Under the pieces are notes generated by a model. It saw only the letters and a program-made list of their open reading frames with translations, made no database searches and was not told where the DNA came from. From the NCBI RefSeq assembly GCF_021018745.1, contig NZ_CP063845.1, positions 4,030,001 through 4,094,000 of the forward strand: 64,000 nt of DNA, given 5' to 3'. Below, in pieces: positions 8,990 to 18,505 of the stretch. The position numbers and the translations under genes were made by a program. The stretch comes from Gloeobacter morelensis MG652769. Lineage in GTDB: Bacteria > Cyanobacteriota > Cyanobacteriia > Gloeobacterales > Gloeobacteraceae. Within the stretch, counting starts at the first letter, position 1. The number at the start of each line of letters is the position of its first letter.

Positions 8990-9491
8990 GCTAAGCTCCT
9001 CACGAACCGTGGCCGATACTTTCGCGCATCGGCACAGATCCGCGCACCAAGTTTGGTAAAGATCTACAGTGATTTTTGGCTAAGGAATGTTTAAGACAAA
9101 CACTCTGAATAGATTTTTTTGAAGGAACTTCCACCTACTCATCAGTCAGCTTCACACCCCAAGGCGCTTTTTAAGTGACGACAGCAAGCTCTTAAACTCA
9201 GGCAGAAATATGGCCTCAGCCCCAGGAAGCTGGTAGCAACTACAGAAACAGTGGCTAAGTTTGTTGCGCAAGAAGTGCAATTGGTAGCAATCGAATCATA
9301 TTTGCCAAATATTGGGTAACCTAGATACCAAATTATTGGCCGGTTTGCTCCGATGGCGTTACCTCGTCCGTAGCGGCGCGCCGTTGTCGTTCGAAAGCAG
9401 GAATTTCATATTGGTAGAGTTGCTCTGCATCGGCAGGTTGCCTGCTTTCCCCCCGCGCAGGGGGAAAGCAGGCAACTTAACCACGTGTCGA
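8990..9491. other. 502-bp non-coding gap with one strong hairpin
   Basis: No coding frame I can support lies here. The left half, upstream of the TonB receptor, is A/T-richer than the genes around it (9068-9130) and presumably carries that gene's promoter. I could not find a convincing Fur box. The right end contains the perfect hairpin listed separately at 9437-9476. Confidence 0.5.
9437..9476 (-). terminator. Perfect 17-bp hairpin downstream of the protease gene
   Basis: GTTGCCTGCTTTCCCCC at 9437-9453 pairs exactly with 9460-9476 across a six-base loop (CGCGCA). It begins 15 bp past the stop of the protease gene at 9492 and can form on that transcript. There is no T-tract after it on the minus strand, so it may work as a stabilising or pausing structure rather than a standard intrinsic terminator. 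Confidence 0.6.
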
Positions 9492-12218
9492 CTAGCGCGG
9501 CCCGGCGATGCGCCAGTTCAGGTCGGCCACCGGGGTGAGGACCACCGACGAAGAGAAGGCGGTGCCGTTCATGATCCAGACGCTGTTGGCACCGCTGGCC
9601 TTGTTGCGCCAGAGAATGTCCGGCTTGCCGTCGCCCGAAAAGTCGGCAGCCCCGCCAATTTGCCAGTTGAGATCGCCCACAGAACTGAGGGCCACCGACG
9701 AAGAGAAGGCGGTGCCGTTCATGATCCAGACGCTGTTGGCACCGCTGGCCTTGTTGCGCCAGAGGATATCCGGCTTGCCATCGCCCGAAAAGTCGGCGGC
9801 GGCGGCGATTTCCCAGTTGAGATCGCCCACGGAGCTGATTGCCACTGACGATGAGAAAGCAGTGCCGTTCATGATCCAGACGCTGTTGGCTCCGGTAGCC
9901 TTGTTGCGCCAGAGGATATCCGGCTTGCCGTCGCCCGAAAAATCCCCCGTGCCGACGATCTGCCAGTTCGGATCGCTGACGGGGCTGATCGTCACCGTCG
10001 AAGAGAGGGCCGTGCCGTTCATGATCCAGACCGTGTTTTGGCCGGTAGCGCCGTTGCGCCAGACGATGTCGGTCTTGCCGTCGGCGGTAAAGTCGGAGGC
10101 TCCGCCGATGGTCCAGTTGCGATCGCCCACCGAAGTGAGCGCCACCGAAGAAGAGAAAGTCGTGCCGTTCATCCGCCAGACGGTGTTGGCTCCTGTTGCA
10201 CCGTTGCGCCAGAGGATATCCGCTTTGCCGTCGCCGGAGAAGTCGCCTCGCACCAGGCCGCCGGCCACCGGCGCCTGCAAAGCGCGCAAGGCCATGACGA
10301 TGCCGAAGCCGGAGTCGCGATCGACGCCTGCGGCCATGTTGTCGAGGGTGGTGGTAGTGAGGACCGAGCGCACCTGATCGAGGGTGATGGTCGGGCGCAG
10401 GGACTTGAGCAGAGCGGCGATCGCCGCGGCGTGGGGGGCGGCGGCGGAGGTGCCGAAGAAAGGGTTCAATCCACTGTTGGGAGGCAGGGTGGTGACCACC
10501 CCGTCGGCGGCGGCGATATCGGGTTTTTGGCGCACCGCCCCGCCGGTGGCCAGGACGTTGCCGGGGGTGATCGCACTGCCGTCGGCGTTGTAGAAGACGC
10601 GGCGCGGCCCGTCGGAGCTGAAATCTTCGACCGGGTTGGCTGCCCCGCCGGTGAAGGCTCCACCTGACGCCGTGGCGACAGGTACCGCCGCGACCGAGAA
10701 AGCTTTGACCGCAGCACTGTGGCCCTTAGTGCGGCCGGTGGTGCCGATAGCGAGCAACCCCCGTCCGACATTGAGATGCAAGTAGCGCGGCTCACCGTCT
10801 TCGAGCGCCACCACCAACAACTCGCCCGGGAAGACGTCGGCGGCCTCGATCGGATCTTGGGTGCCGGTTTGTTCGTCATCGGAGAAGGCTTCCACGAACT
10901 GCCCTGAAGGATCGAGGATGTACAGGTTGTAGTCGTTTGCCGAGGCACCGAGCGGGTCGGACCAGAACAAAAAGGCCGTCTCCGCAGACGAAGCGATCTG
11001 CTGGTTGACAGTGCTGCCGTTGAAGCTGTGAACAATTCCGGACTCCACACCATCAAGCAGCAAAACAAAGCCGGAATCGACGAAGTTGCCCTCCCAGACG
11101 CTCGAAGTACCGCTGGTGAGGTTGCCGGAATTACCTGCCGAAGAAAAGTAAGCGACCCCGGCGGCGGTCACTTCGTTGACGGCCTGGGCGATGGGCGCAT
11201 CTTGAAAGGGCGATTCGTTCAAGTACTCGACATCATCGACGATCACCGTACAGCCGGCATTTTTGAGAGCGATGATATTTTCAGCGAAGCCCTCAGCCGA
11301 CTCAAAGGCCGTGGCGAAGTACAGCTGTGCGCCGGGGGCGAGGTCGTGGACAATTTGCAGCATTGCCCGACCCTCGTCGGAGCCGGAGCTGCATCCAGGA
11401 TCCTCCTGCAGCACGGTGACCCCGGCGGCGGGCAGATCCCCGGAGGCGATGTCGGCCGCCGCCGCGCCCTGGCAGTTGTAGCTGTCGGAGAGCACGCCGA
11501 TTTTGATCCCGGTGCCGTTGACACCGAAGGTGCTGCGGGCAGTATCCGCCGTATGGGCCTTGTCCCCTTCAGAGGTCACCGAACCGACATTGAGCACAGG
11601 AGCGTCTTCGGGCAGGTTCTGGGCGGCCAGGCGGATCTGCTCGGGCAACAACTGCTTCACCCGCTCGATGCGGCGGGCGAGCGATAGCGAATCCTGCGGT
11701 GAGCGGGGATTGCCCTTGTTCAATTGGGCTTTGGCGGCGCGGCGAATAAATGTAACTTCGCTTAGGGCGGCCAGTTCCTCCAAGCGGGCCAGCGGCACCC
11801 AGGCGCGCACAGCACGGTAGCGCGGCACGCTCTTGCGGACGCTGCCGCCCAGCGATTCGATCTTGGCGAGCAGGGCGGGGGAGATCTGCGCTTTGACGTC
11901 GACCAGCGCTCTCTGGGCGCTGTCGCGCTCGATATCGAGGCGCAACGGACCTACCCCCTGGGCAAATGATTCGCCCCGCTGCTGCTTGAGGGCGTAGAGC
12001 AACTGCGAATCGATCTTGCGCTGGGTGGGGGTGCGGCGGGCCTTCTCGCGCATCAGCGCTTCGATCTGGCGTTTGGCGTTTTCGCCGATTTTGATCTCGC
12101 CGGTCGGAGCGGCCACTGCCGGAACGGCGGCACCGAGCAGCGCTTGCAGACACAAAGTTGCCGAAATCAGGCGGCGCACGATGCCGCCGTAGCGTTGGGT
12201 CACGGAATGATTTGCCAT
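9492..12218 (-). CDS. Secreted S8-like serine protease with C-terminal FG-GAP/VCBS repeats
   Basis: This 908-aa protein has a signal peptide (RLISATLCLQALLGAAVPAVAA), a subtilisin-like domain and five C-terminal 50-residue repeats of the FG-GAP/VCBS type (DFSGDGKPDILWRN). The catalytic Ser is in GTSAAAPHAA, the oxyanion Asn in YFSSAGNSG and the Asp in IGVLSDSY. Where classical subtilisins have His-Gly-Thr, this protein reads DEGRAML, so the usual catalytic His appears to be replaced by Glu, as in sedolisins. The start ATG at 12218 is chosen because it begins the signal peptide and has AGGA upstream. A longer frame opens at 12365. The repeats may form a beta-propeller for surface binding. Confidence 0.85.
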   Translation of the reverse strand: MANHSVTQRYGGIVRRLISATLCLQALLGAAVPAVAAPTGEIKIGENAKRQIEALMREKARRTPTQRKIDSQLLYALKQQRGESFAQGVGPLRLDIERDSAQRALVDVKAQISPALLAKIESLGGSVRKSVPRYRAVRAWVPLARLEELAALSEVTFIRRAAKAQLNKGNPRSPQDSLSLARRIERVKQLLPEQIRLAAQNLPEDAPVLNVGSVTSEGDKAHTADTARSTFGVNGTGIKIGVLSDSYNCQGAAAADIASGDLPAAGVTVLQEDPGCSSGSDEGRAMLQIVHDLAPGAQLYFATAFESAEGFAENIIALKNAGCTVIVDDVEYLNESPFQDAPIAQAVNEVTAAGVAYFSSAGNSGNLTSGTSSVWEGNFVDSGFVLLLDGVESGIVHSFNGSTVNQQIASSAETAFLFWSDPLGASANDYNLYILDPSGQFVEAFSDDEQTGTQDPIEAADVFPGELLVVALEDGEPRYLHLNVGRGLLAIGTTGRTKGHSAAVKAFSVAAVPVATASGGAFTGGAANPVEDFSSDGPRRVFYNADGSAITPGNVLATGGAVRQKPDIAAADGVVTTLPPNSGLNPFFGTSAAAPHAAAIAALLKSLRPTITLDQVRSVLTTTTLDNMAAGVDRDSGFGIVMALRALQAPVAGGLVRGDFSGDGKADILWRNGATGANTVWRMNGTTFSSSVALTSVGDRNWTIGGASDFTADGKTDIVWRNGATGQNTVWIMNGTALSSTVTISPVSDPNWQIVGTGDFSGDGKPDILWRNKATGANSVWIMNGTAFSSSVAISSVGDLNWEIAAAADFSGDGKPDILWRNKASGANSVWIMNGTAFSSSVALSSVGDLNWQIGGAADFSGDGKPDILWRNKASGANSVWIMNGTAFSSSVVLTPVADLNWRIAGPR
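9500..10250 (-). repeat. Five tandem 150-bp coding repeats
   Basis: A 150-bp unit is repeated in frame at the 3' end of the protease gene, each unit encoding about 50 residues with DFSGDGKPDILWRN, GANSVWIMNGT and VGDLNW. The two units nearest the stop are almost identical in DNA (compare 9569 with 9719 onward), while the upstream ones differ more, pointing to recent copying at the 3' end. Such near-identical units could change in copy number by recombination. Confidence 0.85.
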
Positions 12219-12449
12219 TGGAAATTTCCTGTGAGCAATAGGGAAAACAAAGGAGGTCGACGAACCCGTCCAAAGTAGGGATTTTTTGCATGGTGCCACC
12301 GCACCGGGCGCAGCGGCGATAAGCACGGTACTACCGATGGTCCGTTGGTAGATAGGGCCCACCAATACCCAATAAAGTGATTAGAACCGGTCTGACACTT
12401 TTAGATAGGCTGGTGGGGACCAAAAATTAAGCCACAGCGGCGTCGATTT

Positions 12450-14885
12450 TTAATTGAGGATGGCGCCGTCCATCAGCCGGTCGAGCCGACCGGCAAGCTC
12501 GGCGCGCAACAGTGGATGGGCGGTCAGCTCCGGATCGCGCTCAATGAGCGATTGGGCCTCGCGGCGGGCGAGTTCCAGGCTGTCCTGGTCTTCGACCAGC
12601 GACGAGAGCACCATGTCCGGCAGCCCCGATTGGCGCGTACCCATCACCTCGCCGGGGCCGCGCAGGCGCAGGTCCATCTCGGCGATCAAAAAGCCGTCGT
12701 TCGATTGTTCGAGCACCCGCAGCCGCTGCAGAGCCGATTCGGTCCTGGTGGCGCTCATCAACAGGCAAAAGCTCTGGTTCGCCCCCCGACCCACCCGGCC
12801 GCGCAACTGGTGCAACTGGGCAAGTCCGAAGCGCTCGGCGTGCTCGATGAGCATCACCGTGGCGTTGGGCACATCGACACCGACTTCGACGACGGTTGTC
12901 GAGACGAGGAGGTCGAGTTCGTGCCGCCGAAAGGCGCCGATCACCGCTTCTTTTTCCTCAGATTTGAGCCGTCCGTGCAACAGTCCCAGGCGAAATTCCG
13001 CAAAGATTTTTTCTTTGAGGCGTTCGTGCTCTTCGATGGCCGATCGCAAGTCGACTTTTTCGGATTCTTCGATGAGCGGCAGCACGATGTAGACTTGGCG
13101 GCCTTCGAGGATCTGGCGGCGGATCAGTTCATTCACCTGGGTGCGCTCGGAGGGGGTGACGACGGTGGTACGCACGGGTTTGCGCCCCGGCGGCAACTCG
13201 TCGATTTGCGAGACGTCCAGATCGCCGTGCAGCGTGAGCGCCAGGGTGCGCGGGATCGGTGTCGCGGTCATGGTGAGCAGGTCCGGGTTGCGGCCTTTGT
13301 TTTGCAAGCGGGCGCGCTGGCCGACCCCAAAGCGGTGCTGCTCGTCGATCACCACCAGGCCCAGATTGGCGAACTGCACCCCGTCTTGAATCAGGGCGTG
13401 GGTGCCCACCACCACGTTCAATTCGCCTGTGGCCAGTTGCCTGAGCACATCGCGTCGGCGGGCGGCGCGCACCGAACCGGTGACGAGTTCCACCGGCAGG
13501 TGCAGCTGCGAAAGCCAGTGCACGAGTTTTTGATAGTGCTGCTCGGCCAGGACTTCGGTGGGGGCCATCAGGGCGGTCTGGTAGCCCGACTGCAGGGCGG
13601 TGAGCATGGCGACCACCGCCACCACCGTCTTGCCGGAACCGACGTCCCCCTGGATCAGCCGATTCATCGGCTCGGGAGATTCGAGATCGGCCAGCACCTC
13701 CTCGACCACCCGCTTCTGGGCGCCCGTAAAGGCAAAGGGCAAAAGCTGATAAAACTGCTCGATCAGTTCGCCGCGGGTGCGAAAGGCGATGCCCGCACTC
13801 TGGCGCTTCTGGCGGTGACGGCGCTGCAGCAGGCCCAACTGCAAAAAGAAAAATTCGTCGAACACCAGTCGCCGCCGGGCCTGAAGCTTGTGTTCGGCGC
13901 TCTCGGGGTAATGGACCGCCCGGATCGCTCCCGGTAGGTCCAATAGACCCAGCGATGTGCGGACAGCAGCCGGTAGCGGGTCCGCGAAGGCGGTGGCGAA
14001 GGGCAATGCGGCCTTGACCGCCCGGCGCACCACCCCCGCCCCCACCCCTTCGGCGAGCGGATAGACCGGCACGATCTTGGTGAGATTCTGCAGATCCTCG
14101 CCTTCGTCCAGCACCTCCAGCTGCGGCTCCTGCAAGGTCAGCCCGGTGGTGGAGCGTTTGACCAGGCCGCTTGCGGCCACCGTCGCCCCGCGCGGGTATT
14201 GCTTCATCTGGGCTTCCTGCCAGCCGCGGTGGGTAAAGCGCGTCCCGGCAAAAAACTGCGACAGCTGCATCTGGCCGGTGCCGTCGCCCAGGGTGAGGGT
14301 AAAAATCGACAGTTTGTGGTTGCGGGGGCTCGTAAAGCAGCGGCAGCGGCGCACCTGGCCGAGTACAGTGACCATTTCGCCCGGTTGGCAGACTTTGATC
14401 GTCGTGCGGTTGCTGTAATCGAGGTAGTCGCGCGGGTAGTAGCGCAGCACCTGGCCGACGGTGGCGAGACCCAATTTTTCGAGCTGGGCTGCCAGTTTCG
14501 GCCCGATGCCCGCCAATTTGGTCACCGGCTGCTCCAGAATTGCCGCTTGCGGTGGTGGGGTAGGTCTACCGTTGGAGCGCTCCGGTGCGGGGGCTTCCAG
14601 AGAACGGCGGATCCGGTGCAAAAACCGCCGGGTCTCGGCCACCAGATGGGCTCGCGCGGCGTTTTCCAAGTCGTTGTAGCGAGCGTACCGCACCCCCAGT
14701 TCTTGCCAGCGGCGGGCTGTGTCTTTGTCCTCCAGGCCGTCGGGCACAGTGGCGAGCGTTTCGTTCAAGAATTCCGCAAAATACTGGCGGGAGCCTTTGA
14801 GGTTCACAAAGCCGCGGTCGGCCTCCGCGGCCAGGGCGCGGTGGAGACGCTGGAGCAGTTCGGCGAACGCTTCGGTGTGCGACAC
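12450..14885 (-). CDS. recG: ATP-dependent DNA helicase RecG
   Basis: RecG remodels stalled forks and branched DNA. The protein is about 811 aa, with the wedge/OB domain in the N-terminal half (VTVLGQVRRCRCF), Walker A GDVGSGKTVVA, the DEQH box VIDEQHRFGVGQR, TATPIPRTL, and the C-terminal helicase motifs VGVDVPNATVMLIE and QLRGRVGRG. The GTG at 14885 is chosen because a TACAAT -10 element lies just upstream on the minus strand (14893-14898). That would give an almost leaderless mRNA. A frame opening at 14951 would start upstream of this promoter. The protein has an N-terminal extension of about 120 residues compared with E. coli RecG. Confidence 0.93.
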   Translation of the reverse strand: MSHTEAFAELLQRLHRALAAEADRGFVNLKGSRQYFAEFLNETLATVPDGLEDKDTARRWQELGVRYARYNDLENAARAHLVAETRRFLHRIRRSLEAPAPERSNGRPTPPPQAAILEQPVTKLAGIGPKLAAQLEKLGLATVGQVLRYYPRDYLDYSNRTTIKVCQPGEMVTVLGQVRRCRCFTSPRNHKLSIFTLTLGDGTGQMQLSQFFAGTRFTHRGWQEAQMKQYPRGATVAASGLVKRSTTGLTLQEPQLEVLDEGEDLQNLTKIVPVYPLAEGVGAGVVRRAVKAALPFATAFADPLPAAVRTSLGLLDLPGAIRAVHYPESAEHKLQARRRLVFDEFFFLQLGLLQRRHRQKRQSAGIAFRTRGELIEQFYQLLPFAFTGAQKRVVEEVLADLESPEPMNRLIQGDVGSGKTVVAVVAMLTALQSGYQTALMAPTEVLAEQHYQKLVHWLSQLHLPVELVTGSVRAARRRDVLRQLATGELNVVVGTHALIQDGVQFANLGLVVIDEQHRFGVGQRARLQNKGRNPDLLTMTATPIPRTLALTLHGDLDVSQIDELPPGRKPVRTTVVTPSERTQVNELIRRQILEGRQVYIVLPLIEESEKVDLRSAIEEHERLKEKIFAEFRLGLLHGRLKSEEKEAVIGAFRRHELDLLVSTTVVEVGVDVPNATVMLIEHAERFGLAQLHQLRGRVGRGANQSFCLLMSATRTESALQRLRVLEQSNDGFLIAEMDLRLRGPGEVMGTRQSGLPDMVLSSLVEDQDSLELARREAQSLIERDPELTAHPLLRAELAGRLDRLMDGAILN

Positions 14886-14991
14886 AGCTGCTATTGTAGG
14901 ACCGCCCGGGAGAATTCGCCTGTGTGGCGCTAGATGTGGTGTGAACGACACAGCAGCAAAAGGGTGGCAGGACTTCGGCTGGAGCGTCTGG

Positions 14992-15336
14992 TCAGGCAGC
15001 TATGCGCTTGTAGTTTGCAAGATCGGCTTTGATACCAAGCCGAGCAAGCATCTCTTGCGGGTTGAGGCGCATACGCTCATGCATAGCCACAACTGCGGCC
15101 CGCGCGCGCTCAATGGCCTCCGCGCTTTCCCACTCGACGATGGTGACGAAGTTGAATTCGCCAGGGCCGGCTGACTGCTCCAATACAAAATCCTGAATGA
15201 AACCAGGTTGAGCCTTAAGCAATTCGTGGGTATTGCGAACCTGCGCCAGAAATTCGTCGCGCGCTGCATCGGGAACAACGAACTTGTCGACTCGATAGAT
15301 TCGCCGGGACAATGATGAAACGTCGTATTGGGTCAT
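14992..15336 (-). CDS. Antibiotic-biosynthesis-monooxygenase (ABM)-like small protein
   Basis: This 114-aa protein reads as a single dimeric ferredoxin-like ABM domain, with IYRVDKFVVPDAARDEFLAQV, the LKAQPGFIQDFVLEQ segment and FVTIVEWESAEAI. Members are small oxygenases or stress proteins that act on quinones, haem or polyketides; the substrate is not predictable. It stands alone between recG and mutL. The 237-bp stretch up to mutL shows no other gene. Confidence 0.7.
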   Translation of the reverse strand: MTQYDVSSLSRRIYRVDKFVVPDAARDEFLAQVRNTHELLKAQPGFIQDFVLEQSAGPGEFNFVTIVEWESAEAIERARAAVVAMHERMRLNPQEMLARLGIKADLANYKRIAA

Positions 15337-15573
15337 TTTTTGTCCTCAACGAGGGCAAGAACACTTACAATTTTGCCCGACCACTGCAACTGATGCCCCA
15401 CACCCATCGGTTGTCTGCTTAGCCCTTCGCGCGACGACAAAGCAGCTAGCGCAATCCCAGAGGCGGGGTATCGTCGATCGAAAAGAGATTGCGGCCCGTG
15501 GCCCAGTTGACGAACATCGTATCCCTGCTTCCGGCGGTTCGTTTGCGACCAAAGTCGCCATCGCCTAGCCTTG

Positions 15574-17199
15574 ATGAGCACATTGGCAAGGAGAAATTCG
15601 CCCTTGGGAGCGATCCGGCCACTGGCCGACCAGACCGTGCGCTTGCTCGCCGCGGGAGAAGTAATCGATTCGCCCGCAGCCGTGGTGCGCGAACTGGTGG
15701 ACAACAGCCTGGATGCCGGGGCGGATCGCATCCGGGTGAGCTTCTGGCCTGAATCGTGGCGGGTTCAAGTCCAGGACAACGGCCTGGGCTTCGAGGCGGA
15801 GGAATTGCCGTTGGCGGCCCGCTCCCATGCCACCAGCAAACTGGGCGCCATCGAAGATCTCTGGCGGTTGCGCACCCTGGGCTTTCGCGGCGAGGGGCTG
15901 CACAGCATCGCCGTGGTGGCGCGGCTGGAAATTCTCTCCTGCACACCTACTGCCCGCACCGCCACCCGCGCCCGCTACGACCACGAGGGCGAACTGGTCG
16001 AAGCACAGCCGGCCGGTGCCGCCCCTGGAACGGTGGTGACGGTTAGCGAACTATTCGAGTTGCAACCGGTGCGCCGCCGCTTTCTGGCGGACGCCAAAGC
16101 CCAGGTGCGCGCTGTCACTCAGCTGGTGCACCGCTACGCCCTTGCCTATCCGGGGCATCTATTCGAACTGGCGGTGGACGGCAAATTGCAGTTGCAACTG
16201 TGGCCCGCCCCCGGCCTCAAGCAGCGCGTGCTCCAACTATTGAATTCCCACGACGAGCACGACCTGCGCGAGGTACACCTGGAGCGCGACGGCCGCCGCG
16301 TTCGCCTGGCGCTCGGTTTACCTGATCGCTGCTCGCGCGCGCGCGCCGATTGGCTGCAGATCTATATCAACGGTCGCTTCGTGCGCCACGGCGAACTGGA
16401 GCAGGCGGTGCGCGCCGGATTCGAGCGCACGCTGCGTCCCGGCCGCCAGCCGGTGTGTATTGTGCAACTGACCCTTCCCCCGGACGAGGTGGACTGGAAC
16501 CGCCACCCGGCCAAGCTCGAAGTGCAACTGGCCGGGACCGCTCCTGCCTGTGAACTGGTGGTAGCGGCCATCGGCGAGGGGCTGCGCCACTTTGCCCCGA
16601 AGCCCGCCGCCGCGCTGTTGCGTCTGGCGGAGGCGCACCTACCCTACGCAGCAGAAAGCGCAGGCGGCGAGTTGTTGCTCAAAGCCCTCGCCCAACTGCA
16701 CCAGACCTATATCCTGGCCGAGTATCCCGGCGGTGTTTGTCTGGTCGAACAGCACGTCGCCCACGAGCGGGTACTGTTCGAGCAACTGGAATCCGATTGG
16801 CAGGTGGTGCCTGTGGCGCCGCCTGTGGCGCTGGAATTGTCGGCGCGTCAGGCGCATAATCTTGCGGAGCACGGTATGGAGATCGAGGCGTTCGGTGAGC
16901 GCAGCTGGCTGGTGCGCTCGGCACCGGCGGCTCTGATCGGGCGGGAGGACTGTGTGGAAGGATTGCTGGAACTGGCCGAGCAGGAGGACGCGGCTCAGAT
17001 GCGCGCCGCTCTCGCCTGCCGCACGGCCGTCCGCAACGGCACTTCGCTCTTGCCCGTCCAGATGCAGCAGTTGCTCGATCGCTGGCAGCGCACCGCCAAT
17101 CCCCACACCTGCCCCCACGGTCGTCCTATCTATATGCCCCTCACCGACGGGGAACTCGCCCGTTTCTTTCGCAGACGCTGGCATATCTGCGGTTCTTGA
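15574..17199 (+). CDS. mutL: DNA mismatch repair protein MutL
   Basis: MutL couples MutS mismatch recognition to strand processing. The 541-aa protein has the GHKL ATPase motifs: ELVDNSLDAGAD, VQDNGLGF and TLGFRGEGLHSI. The C-terminal dimerisation domain has EQHVAHERVLFE and the C-terminal motif CPHGRPI. The endonuclease motif of nicking MutLs is DQHA-x2-E-x4-E; here the Asp is Glu and the Ala is Val, although the two Glu are kept. Cleavage activity is therefore uncertain. The linker is short, making the protein smaller than most homologues. ATG at 15574 follows an in-frame TTG at 15571. Confidence 0.93.
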   Translation: MSTLARRNSPLGAIRPLADQTVRLLAAGEVIDSPAAVVRELVDNSLDAGADRIRVSFWPESWRVQVQDNGLGFEAEELPLAARSHATSKLGAIEDLWRLRTLGFRGEGLHSIAVVARLEILSCTPTARTATRARYDHEGELVEAQPAGAAPGTVVTVSELFELQPVRRRFLADAKAQVRAVTQLVHRYALAYPGHLFELAVDGKLQLQLWPAPGLKQRVLQLLNSHDEHDLREVHLERDGRRVRLALGLPDRCSRARADWLQIYINGRFVRHGELEQAVRAGFERTLRPGRQPVCIVQLTLPPDEVDWNRHPAKLEVQLAGTAPACELVVAAIGEGLRHFAPKPAAALLRLAEAHLPYAAESAGGELLLKALAQLHQTYILAEYPGGVCLVEQHVAHERVLFEQLESDWQVVPVAPPVALELSARQAHNLAEHGMEIEAFGERSWLVRSAPAALIGREDCVEGLLELAEQEDAAQMRAALACRTAVRNGTSLLPVQMQQLLDRWQRTANPHTCPHGRPIYMPLTDGELARFFRRRWHICGS

Positions 17200-17203
17200 G
17201 TGA

Positions 17204-17446
17204 TCAAAACCCCCGGTAAGCCCTTTCAAGCCGCCGAAGCACCGCCTGTCTTTCCAGGCGCAAAGACCTGCAAACCAGCGGCTGGCTGAGTTTCCAGGCC
17301 ACCACCGTCACCAGAACAATATCTGCAAAAGCTGAATCTCCTGCCAGATTTCCTTGAGAGGCCATCCAGGCTATCGACACATCCAATCCAACCGCGGCAA
17401 GGGCGACAAAAGCGACTACGGAGCGAAGATGATGAGCGCTGAACAT
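17204..17446 (-). CDS. Small membrane protein, function unknown
   Basis: This is an 80-aa frame with two hydrophobic stretches (about residues 8-28 and 40-53) and a basic C-terminus rich in Arg and Leu. It is convergent with mutL, ending four bases after the mutL stop. I recognise no family. Support is limited to its membrane-protein composition and its good fit in the gap. The 229 bp from 17447 to 17675 hold nothing else I can identify. Confidence 0.4.
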   Translation of the reverse strand: MFSAHHLRSVVAFVALAAVGLDVSIAWMASQGNLAGDSAFADIVLVTVVAWKLSQPLVCRSLRLERQAVLRRLERAYRGF

Positions 17447-17675
17447 CGGTTAGCAGAATGCTTCTGCCACCATACGCCCTGCTGCATCGGCAGGCAACAT
17501 TTTGCAACACCGGCCCCGCAAGAAGCAAACAGCAAAAGGTCCGACACTCCGCAAGCAGTTGCGACAGGCCCTGCCGCCTGATAATGATGACTGCATTCCA
17601 GTCCCTGTCGATGCTTGGCCCGCAGGCTGCACAGACTTTAGGAGTGGTGAGCTGTTGTTACGTTTGGAGAGAAGT

Positions 17676-18314
17676 ATGCAGGTGGTTTCTGTAAATGTGG
17701 GATTGCCGCGCGAGGTCGAATGGCGGAGTAGACAGGTACGTACCGGTATCTATAAAGAACCTGTAACCGGTCGCGTAGCGGTGGGTCCGCTCAACCTGAA
17801 TGGGGATGCCCAGGCGGATTTGAGCGTGCACGGGGGGGTGGACAAGGCGGTGTACGCCTATCCGGCCGAGCACTACGACTACTGGCAGCGCGAACGGCCC
17901 GGACAGGAGTTGCCCTTTGGGATGTTCGGCGAAAATCTGACCACTGCGGGGCTATCTGAGCAGGATGTACACGTGGGGGATCGCTTTCGCATCGGTAGCA
18001 GCGAAATGGTGGTCACCCAGCCGCGGCTGCCCTGCTACAAACTTGGGATTCGCTTTGCGGATCCGGGGATCGTGGCAAAGTTTCTCGAAAGTCGCCGGAC
18101 GGGTTTTTATTTTGCGGTCGAAAAGGCGGGCGAGGTGGGGGCGGGGGATGTCGTCGAGCGCCTGAATACTGATGCGCGGCAAGTCAGCATTGCCGATTTT
18201 GTGCGGCTGTACGCCACGGGCGAAGCGCAGCCGGAGCTGTTGGAGCGTTTGCTGCAAATCGATGTTCTGCCTGAGAGCTGGCGGGAGTACTTTACTCGGC
18301 GTTTTGGTGATTAA
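17676..18314 (+). CDS. MOSC-domain (YiiM-like) protein
   Basis: This 212-aa protein is like the MOSC proteins YiiM/YuaD, relatives of the molybdenum-cofactor sulfurase C-terminal domain. It has HGGVDKAVYAYPAEHYDYW, the GMFGENLTTAG motif and the conserved cysteine in PRLPCYKLG. YiiM-type proteins take part in molybdopterin-linked reductive detoxification; whether this one does is not shown. ATG at 17676 has GGAG upstream and fits the family's N-terminus. The frame could extend back to 17502, but that part is not protein-like. Confidence 0.88.
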   Translation: MQVVSVNVGLPREVEWRSRQVRTGIYKEPVTGRVAVGPLNLNGDAQADLSVHGGVDKAVYAYPAEHYDYWQRERPGQELPFGMFGENLTTAGLSEQDVHVGDRFRIGSSEMVVTQPRLPCYKLGIRFADPGIVAKFLESRRTGFYFAVEKAGEVGAGDVVERLNTDARQVSIADFVRLYATGEAQPELLERLLQIDVLPESWREYFTRRFGD

Positions 18315-18363
18315 AGCGGTGGTTTTTGCTTGAGACTTGGCGGTTGCTTAGCACGAGGGTTTG

Positions 18364-18454
18364 TGGGTGCGCGAGGAGAACCCCCTTCGCGCTTCCCCTC
18401 GCGCGCTTTCCCTTCCCCGCCTCGCGGGGCGTGCCACCCCCCGACACCCCCCGG
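18364..18454 (+). repeat. GC-rich interspersed repeat, copy 2
   Basis: This is the second copy of the repeat at 4291-4386, in the same orientation. It shares the blocks CCCCCTTCGCGCTTCCCCTC, CCCCGCCTCGCGGGG and CGACACCCCCCGG. It lies 52 bp before the start of an Uma2 gene, so it may be transcribed as part of that gene's leader. Confidence 0.8.
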
Positions 18455-18505
18455 CCCTACGGGCATCTGGACACGCTAGGATCTGCGCACAAAGGAGCCG
18501 AATCG

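Noticed and set aside
8990-9120. A Fur box upstream of the first TonB receptor
   Set aside because: I looked for AATGAT/ATTATC-type palindromes and found no convincing match, unlike the site at 36000.
15758-15776. T-loop-like GGGTTCAAGTCC sequence as part of a tRNA
   Set aside because: It lies within mutL coding sequence and no acceptor or anticodon arm can be formed around it.
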